NCBI GenBank assembly: GCA_016792685.1
Contig: JAEULQ010000114.1
Coordinates: 37,293 to 101,292 of the forward strand
DNA from: Tabrizicola sp.
Lineage (GTDB): Bacteria; Pseudomonadota; Alphaproteobacteria; Rhodobacterales; Rhodobacteraceae
Length of the DNA: 64,000 bases
Direction: 5' to 3'
Numbering within the stretch: position 1 is the first letter of the stretch; each line of letters starts with the position of its first letter. The translations under genes were made by a program, and so were the position numbers. Below, one piece after another: positions 58,733-64,000 of the stretch. The notes under the pieces were generated by a model. That model made no database searches and was not told where the DNA came from. It saw only the letters and a program-made list of their open reading frames with translations.

Positions 58733-59938
58733 ATGAGCATCGACACCGCCGCCCGCCGCAATGTTCTTGTCCTCGTCGCCGCGCAGGCGATCCTCGGCGC
58801 ACAGCTGCCGATGATCTTCACCATCGCCGGCCTCGCAGGATCCTCCCTCGCTCCGAACAAGTGCTGGGCCACGCTGCCCATTACCATGATGGTGATCGGC
58901 TCGATGCTGACTGCCACACCGCTTTCCATGCTGATGCAGCGCTTTGGCCGCCGGGCCGGCTTCTTCTTCGGCGCGGCCGGAGGTGCGTCAGGAGCAGCCA
59001 TTGGGGCCTATGGCCTTTCGACCGGCAGTTTCCCGATCTTCTGCCTCGGCGCGATCTGTTCCGGCATCTACATGTCCGCAAACGGCTTTTATCGTTTCGC
59101 TGCCGTCGATACCGCATCCGAGGCCTTCCGCCCGAAAGCCATCAGCTGGGTCATGGCCGGAGGCCTGCTCTCGGCCGTCGTCGGCCCGCAACTGGTGAAG
59201 TTCACGGCCGACCAGATGGCTGTTCCGTTCCTTGGGTCCTATCTCGCCGTCATAGGTCTGAACCTTGCAGGCTCGTTCCTGTTCCTTGCTCTCGACATCC
59301 CCAAGCCGAAACCACCTGTGGCAGGGGCCTCCACCGGCCGCAGCCGGGCAGAGCTTCTGCGCACCCCGACGATCCTCGTGGCAATGATCTGCGCGACGGT
59401 CTCTTACGCACTGATGAACCTCGTCATGACCTCATCCCCCCTGGCGGTCGTCGGCTGCGGCTTCGACAAGGGCAATGCGGCGGATGTGGTGACGGCCCAT
59501 GTGCTGGCCATGTACGCGCCGTCGTTCTTCACCGGTCACCTGATTGCCCGTTTCGGGACCGAACGCATCATTGCCATCGGGCTCACGATCCTTGCTGCCG
59601 CGGGGGCCGTGGCCATGGCCGGGGTCGCGCTTGAGAATTTCTTCGTGGCCCTGGTCCTTCTGGGCCTTGGCTGGAACTTCGGCTTCATCGGCGCCACGAC
59701 AATGCTGACCTCGGCGCAGCGCCCTGAGGAGCGTGGCCGCCTTCAGGGGCTGAACGACCTTGTGGTCTTTGGCGGCGTGACGATGGCAAGCTTCTCCTCC
59801 GGCGGGCTGATGAACTGTGCGGGCGGCTCGCTCCAGGCCGGATGGCAGATGGTGAACCTTGCCATGCTGCCCTTCCTGATCCTGGCTGGAGGCGCACTGA
59901 TCTGGCTTTGGCTGCGCCCGCAAGAGAGCCGGACGTAA
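58733..59938 (+). CDS. MFS transporter
   Basis: 401 residues with about 12 hydrophobic segments. Motif-A-like LMQRFGRRAGFFFGAAGG, GFYRFAAVDTASEAFRPKAISWVMAGGLLSAVVGPQLV and a similar half later. No specific substrate signature. The frame is open back to 58637, but MSIDTAARRNVLVLVAAQ at ATG 58733 is the natural N-terminus. No Shine-Dalgarno sequence is evident. Divergent from the glycosylase gene. Confidence 0.85.
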   Translation: MSIDTAARRNVLVLVAAQAILGAQLPMIFTIAGLAGSSLAPNKCWATLPITMMVIGSMLTATPLSMLMQRFGRRAGFFFGAAGGASGAAIGAYGLSTGSFPIFCLGAICSGIYMSANGFYRFAAVDTASEAFRPKAISWVMAGGLLSAVVGPQLVKFTADQMAVPFLGSYLAVIGLNLAGSFLFLALDIPKPKPPVAGASTGRSRAELLRTPTILVAMICATVSYALMNLVMTSSPLAVVGCGFDKGNAADVVTAHVLAMYAPSFFTGHLIARFGTERIIAIGLTILAAAGAVAMAGVALENFFVALVLLGLGWNFGFIGATTMLTSAQRPEERGRLQGLNDLVVFGGVTMASFSSGGLMNCAGGSLQAGWQMVNLAMLPFLILAGGALIWLWLRPQESRT

Positions 59939-60005
59939 CGCACCAATCGTCGTCGCAACTTGGCGCCCGCAACGCTGAGACGCAGTGGAATGAGAGGCCG
60001 TTCGT

Positions 60006-60758
60006 TCACCAGCGCCCGGTGAAGGCCTGCCACAACAGCTTCCAGCGCTTCGCGGCTTCCGAAAGCTCAGGTGACCCTTGTCCGGCAACCACCTGACGCA
60101 AAAGGCCTTCCGTCTGCCAACCAGCTAGAAGTGCGGGTGCTACGTCCTTGGGAACGGTCTTCCTGGCCTTGCGCGCCTCGGTCAGCCGCGCGAGCCCAAG
60201 CTGTGCGAGATCAGCGGCGGACATTCCCTCAGGCAAGGGATGCCGTCCCCTCGATGCAAGCTCCGGCACCGCGCGCAGATAGCCCGCTGCCGCGGTCGCC
60301 CAGCCAAAGGCGCGAACGGCACCCTCCGCCCCATCCGGCGCTCCCAGGGCCCGCGCGGCCAGCCACATGAGCCCCGCGCCGGTGTCTTCCAGATACTGCG
60401 CCAGCCCCTCCGGCCCGGCATGAGCTTCGCGATCGATGTCCCAGCGTCGTGCGGCGATCAGACGGTCCATCACATCCAGTGGAAGCCCAAAGTCGCGGAT
60501 CAGCTCATGCAGGGGTTCTGCCACTTCATGCGCTCGCGCGGCCCCCGAGGAGGCATTCTCCACCACATCGCGCCACCACTGCAGCCGCATCTCGGCGATC
60601 AGTGGCTCCTGCGTGACCCATGGGGCGCGGGCGACCTCCAGGTTGAAGGCATAAAGCGGCATCAGTTGCGGGCGCGCGTGCGCAGGCGCTGCCATCACGG
60701 CGCGAAAACGATCCGGATCGCCGCGCCGGACCAGCTCGGCGCAGGCCGCGACGGTCAC
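60006..60758 (-). CDS. Squalene/phytoene synthase family protein
   Basis: 250 residues. Head-to-head prenyl synthase-like fold: RFRAVMAAPAHARPQLMPLYAFNLEVARAPWVTQEPLIAEMRLQWWRDVV and YLEDTGAGLMWLAARALG. The two aspartate-rich metal motifs of real synthases are poorly conserved, so it may be of the non-catalytic type related to NDUFAF6 (complex I assembly). Start GTG 60758 overlaps the cimA stop as GTGA; the longer frame would overlap cimA fully. No carotenoid genes adjacent. Confidence 0.78.
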   Translation of the reverse strand: MTVAACAELVRRGDPDRFRAVMAAPAHARPQLMPLYAFNLEVARAPWVTQEPLIAEMRLQWWRDVVENASSGAARAHEVAEPLHELIRDFGLPLDVMDRLIAARRWDIDREAHAGPEGLAQYLEDTGAGLMWLAARALGAPDGAEGAVRAFGWATAAAGYLRAVPELASRGRHPLPEGMSAADLAQLGLARLTEARKARKTVPKDVAPALLAGWQTEGLLRQVVAGQGSPELSEAAKRWKLLWQAFTGRW

Positions 60759-62377
60759 TTGGGGGCCCCGATGTCGCGGATCAGCTTCCACTGGATCGCA
60801 TCCAGCAGTGCCTCGAACGAGGCATCCACGATGTTGGCGCTGACCCCGACGGTCGACCAACGACGGCCCTGCCCGTCTTCGCTGTCGATGATGACCCGTG
60901 TCACAGCCTCGGTCCCGCCGTTGGTGATGCGGACCTTGAAGTCAACCAGACGCATGTCGTCGATGCAGGCCTGGTAGGGACCAAGATCCTTCGCCAGCGC
61001 CTTGGACAATGCGTTGACCGGTCCCCGGTCGCTGCCGGTCTCGTCCATGCTGTCCGAAACCGACATCATCTTCTGCTCGCCGATCTTCACGACGACCACG
61101 GCCTCGGAAAGGCTGATCATCCGGTCGTACTTGTTCTTCCGCCGCTCCACCGTCACCCGGTAGCGCTTGACCTCGAAGAACTCCGGGCAAAGCCCCAACT
61201 CGCGCCGTGCGACCAACTCGAACGAAGCCTGCGCCCCATCGTAGGCATAGCCCTGATCCTCGCGGTCCTTCACGACCTCGATGATCCGGCTCAGGCGGGG
61301 ATCCTTCGGGTCGATCACGATTCCCGCTGCTTCCAGCCGGGCCCGCAGGTTCGACTGTCCAGCCTGGTTGGACATCGGGATGACCCGCTCGTTCCCAACC
61401 AGCGCTGGGTCGATGTGCTCGTAGGTCGTCGGGTCCTTCAGGATCGCACTGGCATGCAGTCCCGCCTTGTGGGCGAAAGCCGAGGCGCCGACATAAGGGG
61501 CCGAGCGGAGGGGTACGCGGTTCAGGATGTCGTCCAGCATGCGGGAGGACTTCAGGAGACCCGCCAGCGCCTCGCGGGTGACGCCAGTTTCGAACCGGCT
61601 CGCATAGGGTTCCTTCAGCAGAAGCGTCGGGATCAGCGTGGTAAGATTGGCGTTCCCGCAGCGCTCGCCCAGCCCGTTGAGCGTCCCCTGGATCTGCCGC
61701 GCCCCGGCGTCTACCGCGGCCAGCGAGTTGGCGACGGCGTTCCCGGTGTCGTCGTGGCAATGGATGCCAAGCTTCTCCCCCGGGATGCCCGAGGCAACGA
61801 CCTCGGCAGTGACACGGCCGACCTCGGCAGGAAGCGTGCCGCCGTTGGTGTCGCAGAGGACGATCCAGCGGGCACCCGCTTCCAGTGCGGCGTGCAGGCA
61901 GGACAGGGCATAGCCGGGGTTGGCGCGGTAGCCGTCAAAGAAATGCTCGGCGTCAAACAGGGGCTCGCGGCGCTTGGCGACGAGATGGCGGATCGAGGAG
62001 GCGATCGCATCGCGGTTCTCGTCCAGCGTCACGCCAAGGGCGGTAGTGACGTGGAAATCGTGGGTCTTTCCGACCAGGCAGACGGCGGGCGTACCCGCGT
62101 TCAGGACGGCGGCGAGGACGTCGTCATTTTCAGCCGACCGGCCGACGCGGCGGGTCATGCCGAAGGCGGTGAGGGTGGCTTTCGTAGCGGGGGGGGCCGC
62201 GAAGAATTCGCTGTCGGTCGGGTTCGCGCCGGGCCAGCCGCCCTCGATATAGTCGACGCCGAGCCTGTCGAGAGCCCGGGCGATCTGGGCTTTCTCGGGG
62301 CCTGAGAACTGCACGCCCTGGGTCTGCTGGCCGTCCCGTAGGGTGGTGTCAAAGAGAAAGAGGCGGTCGCGGGTCAT
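60755..62377 (-). CDS. cimA: Citramalate synthase
   Basis: 540 residues. HMGL-like barrel (LFLFDTTLRDGQQTQGVQFS, the metal and substrate motifs IHCHDDTGNAVANSLAAVDAGARQIQGTLNGLGERCGN) plus the C-terminal LeuA dimer/regulatory domain. The length and the VQFSGPEKAQIARALDRLGVDYIEGG pattern fit CimA rather than 2-isopropylmalate synthase. It condenses pyruvate and acetyl-CoA to citramalate for isoleucine synthesis. Hairpin directly upstream of ATG 62377 and no clear Shine-Dalgarno. Confidence 0.9.
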   Translation of the reverse strand: MTRDRLFLFDTTLRDGQQTQGVQFSGPEKAQIARALDRLGVDYIEGGWPGANPTDSEFFAAPPATKATLTAFGMTRRVGRSAENDDVLAAVLNAGTPAVCLVGKTHDFHVTTALGVTLDENRDAIASSIRHLVAKRREPLFDAEHFFDGYRANPGYALSCLHAALEAGARWIVLCDTNGGTLPAEVGRVTAEVVASGIPGEKLGIHCHDDTGNAVANSLAAVDAGARQIQGTLNGLGERCGNANLTTLIPTLLLKEPYASRFETGVTREALAGLLKSSRMLDDILNRVPLRSAPYVGASAFAHKAGLHASAILKDPTTYEHIDPALVGNERVIPMSNQAGQSNLRARLEAAGIVIDPKDPRLSRIIEVVKDREDQGYAYDGAQASFELVARRELGLCPEFFEVKRYRVTVERRKNKYDRMISLSEAVVVVKIGEQKMMSVSDSMDETGSDRGPVNALSKALAKDLGPYQACIDDMRLVDFKVRITNGGTEAVTRVIIDSEDGQGRRWSTVGVSANIVDASFEALLDAIQWKLIRDIGAPK

Positions 62378-62381
62378 GGTG

Positions 62382-62396
62382 TGTCCACAGTGGACA
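62382..62396 (-). promoter_or_regulatory. Hairpin adjacent to the cimA start
   Basis: Odd palindrome TGTCCAC-A-GTGGACA, five bases before the ATG, where a ribosome site would be expected. It may block or shape initiation, or be an operator. Confidence 0.4.
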
Positions 62397-62467
62397 GGAT
62401 GGGATAGTCTTGCGTTTGCAAGGGGTTAAGTATTTCTGTTAGTGTGGTGTTAAGGATTCGGCGGGGA

Positions 62468-62511
62468 CAAAATCCTTCGAAGGATTTTGCAAATTTCTTC
62501 GAAGAAATTTG
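62468..62511. repeat. Two abutting 22-base perfect palindromes
   Basis: First palindrome 62468-62489: arms CAAAATCC/GGATTTTG. Second 62490-62511: arms CAAATTTC/GAAATTTG. Both have the core TTCGAA. They fill the gap between cysS and cimA, both on the minus strand, and could form two stem-loops. This looks like a dispersed extragenic palindrome and a bidirectional terminator after cysS. Confidence 0.75.
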
Positions 62512-62525
62512 GGTCGTACGGCAGA

Positions 62526-63920
62526 TCACTGGAGCGCCTCCAACTTCGCCGGGTCGAAGTCGGGGCCGGGGACAAGCTCGATTCCTGCCTTCGACATCCG
62601 CACTTCCACGCCTGCTGTGACCAGGGCCGCTTTCAGCGCGTCAACAGCAGAGAAGTCCTTCGAGGCCATGGCGGCCGCCCGCAGATCAATCAGCCGCTGC
62701 GTTTGAGCCGAGAGATCGACATCTGGCGCCGAAGACCAGGACCCCATTGCGGGCTCCAATAGCCCGAGTAGGACAGCCGATGCCTTCAGGCCAGCCCAAT
62801 CCCCCTCGCCCGCCGCAACGTGGAGCGCGGCAAGCGCCCCGGCTGTGTTCAAGTCGTCAGCAAGGGCTTCGATCACGGAGACAAGCGGGGCCGAGGCTGC
62901 AACCTCCGCCGTCGCCGCACGCCACTTCCTCAGCGTCGCTTCGGCCTGCCGCGCCTTTTCAGCCGTCCAGTCCATCGGACTGCGGTAATGCGTCATCAGG
63001 AACACGAAGCGGATCACCTCGCCCGGGATCCCCTGATCCAGAAGGTCGCGCACGGTGAAGAAGTTGCCCAGGCTCTTGGACATCTTCTTGCCCTCGACCT
63101 GCAGCATCTCGTTGTGGAGCCAGTAATGCGCGAAATCCCCATGGGGATGGGCGCAGGCGCTTTGCGCGATCTCGTTTTCATGGTGCGGGAATTGCAGGTC
63201 AAGCCCGCCGCCATGGATGTCGAAGCTTTCACCCAGAAGCTCATGGCTCATCGCCGAGCATTCGATGTGCCAGCCCGGGCGGCCTTTGCCCCAGGGGCTG
63301 TCCCATCCCGGTTCCTCGCCGCTGGAAGGCTTCCACAGGACGAAGTCCATCGGGTCTTCCTTGTAGGGCGCGACCTCGACCCGGGCGCCCGCGATCATGT
63401 CGTCGACCGAGCGACCGGAAAGCTTGCCGTAGTCCTTGTAGGAGCGGACGCGGAACAGGACGTGGCCTTCCACCGCATAGGCATGACCCGAGGCGATCAG
63501 ACCCTGGGTCATCGCCACCATCTGGCCGATGTATTCCGTGGCACGGGGTTCATGATCCGGGCGCAGCGCCCCAAGCGCATCCATGTCGGCGTGATACCAG
63601 GCGATGGTTTCTTCGGTCCGGCCGTGGATCAGCTCTTCCAGCGTCCCCGGAACACCTGCCTTCTGCCGCCGCAACGCCTCGGCGTTGATCTTGTCATCGA
63701 CGTCGGTGAAGTTGCGGACATAGGTGACATGCCCCTCGCCATAGACGTGGCGCAAAAGCCGGTTCAGCACGTCGAAGACCACCACGGGCCGGGCGTTCCC
63801 GAGATGCGCCCGGTCATAGACCGTGGGTCCGCAGACATACATCCGTACATTCGATGAGTCGATCGGCCGGAAATCCTCTTTCCGGCGCGTCTTCGAATTG
63901 GTCAGGCGAATGGTCACCAT
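62526..63920 (-). CDS. cysS: Cysteinyl-tRNA synthetase
   Basis: 464 residues. Class I synthetase: [18 protein letters not shown] (HIGH-type HLGN), zinc ligands including the cysteines in VCGPT and HIECSAM and HHENE, and [11 protein letters not shown] 63920 ([19 protein letters not shown]) matches the family start and has GGGACGAC upstream; an ATG at 63944 would add eight residues. Nothing callable in the last 80 bases of the window. Confidence 0.97.
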   Translation of the reverse strand: MVTIRLTNSKTRRKEDFRPIDSSNVRMYVCGPTVYDRAHLGNARPVVVFDVLNRLLRHVYGEGHVTYVRNFTDVDDKINAEALRRQKAGVPGTLEELIHGRTEETIAWYHADMDALGALRPDHEPRATEYIGQMVAMTQGLIASGHAYAVEGHVLFRVRSYKDYGKLSGRSVDDMIAGARVEVAPYKEDPMDFVLWKPSSGEEPGWDSPWGKGRPGWHIECSAMSHELLGESFDIHGGGLDLQFPHHENEIAQSACAHPHGDFAHYWLHNEMLQVEGKKMSKSLGNFFTVRDLLDQGIPGEVIRFVFLMTHYRSPMDWTAEKARQAEATLRKWRAATAEVAASAPLVSVIEALADDLNTAGALAALHVAAGEGDWAGLKASAVLLGLLEPAMGSWSSAPDVDLSAQTQRLIDLRAAAMASKDFSAVDALKAALVTAGVEVRMSKAGIELVPGPDFDPAKLEALQ

Positions 63921-64000
63921 GTCAGTCGTCCCAAAACGCGGCATCCCGCGCGGGGTTCGGCTTTCTCATCCTGTGGGAATGACGAAGCGCCCGCGCGACC

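Overview
The window is a 64 kb stretch of high-GC chromosome with tightly packed genes on both strands. It looks like a Rhodobacterales alphaproteobacterium (Paracoccaceae or Roseobacteraceae type). The main reasons are a CckA hybrid kinase with a CtrA-type box upstream, a membrane protein of the type named 'component of SufBCD complex' in that order, a solo LuxR regulator, hutF/hutC, and repeated four-base start/stop overlaps. I see no rRNA, tRNA, CRISPR array, insertion sequence or prophage. The genus cannot be settled from this sequence alone.

Layout. 1-1822: the end of a histidine-utilisation locus (hutF partial, hutC). 1848-14730: a LysR regulator divergent from a compact operon of two FAD-GcvT (dimethylglycine/sarcosine dehydrogenase-like) enzymes, a quinone-oxidoreductase-like protein, a PEP-mutase/isocitrate-lyase-like protein, an MttB-like methyltransferase without pyrrolysine, an aldehyde dehydrogenase, a 3-hydroxyisobutyrate-dehydrogenase-like protein and, probably, a Cys/Met PLP lyase. 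This reads as a catabolic unit for a methylated amine or betaine of unknown identity and is the main candidate for an undescribed system. 14732-18437: a retropepsin-like protease, MarC, DUF2267 and an ABC-F ATPase. 18565-21481: ndk, rpe, gph and a LuxR solo. 21810-24692: rpsB-tsf and a homocysteine methyltransferase-like gene. 24875-27821: a TetR regulator, DUF2461 and a winged-helix/TPR regulator. 27971-32074: a small protein, an enolase-superfamily dehydratase, psuK-psuG and DUF502.

32071-35058: 3-hydroxybutyrate dehydrogenase, a predicted minus-strand small RNA, a YejA-like peptide-binding protein and an entericidin. 35074-37947: a Ser/Thr kinase fused to a universal stress domain, a metallophosphoesterase and an XRE-cupin regulator. 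38011-41359: an acyl-CoA synthetase, a DsbA/FrnE-like protein and a Bcr/CflA MFS pump in one operon. 41356-51260: mfd, the SufBCD-type membrane protein, hemB, cckA, rsmB and guaB. 51396-59938: a class I amidotransferase, a TehA/SLAC1 channel, a phytanoyl-CoA dioxygenase, a GNAT-like protein, a 41-residue membrane protein, a LacI regulator with glucokinase, an esterase, a DNA glycosylase and an MFS transporter. 60006-63920: a squalene/phytoene synthase-like protein, citramalate synthase and cysS.

Starts were chosen from ribosome-binding sites, family alignment remembered from known proteins, and start/stop overlaps. All functions are read by eye from the protein sequence. No database search was possible.
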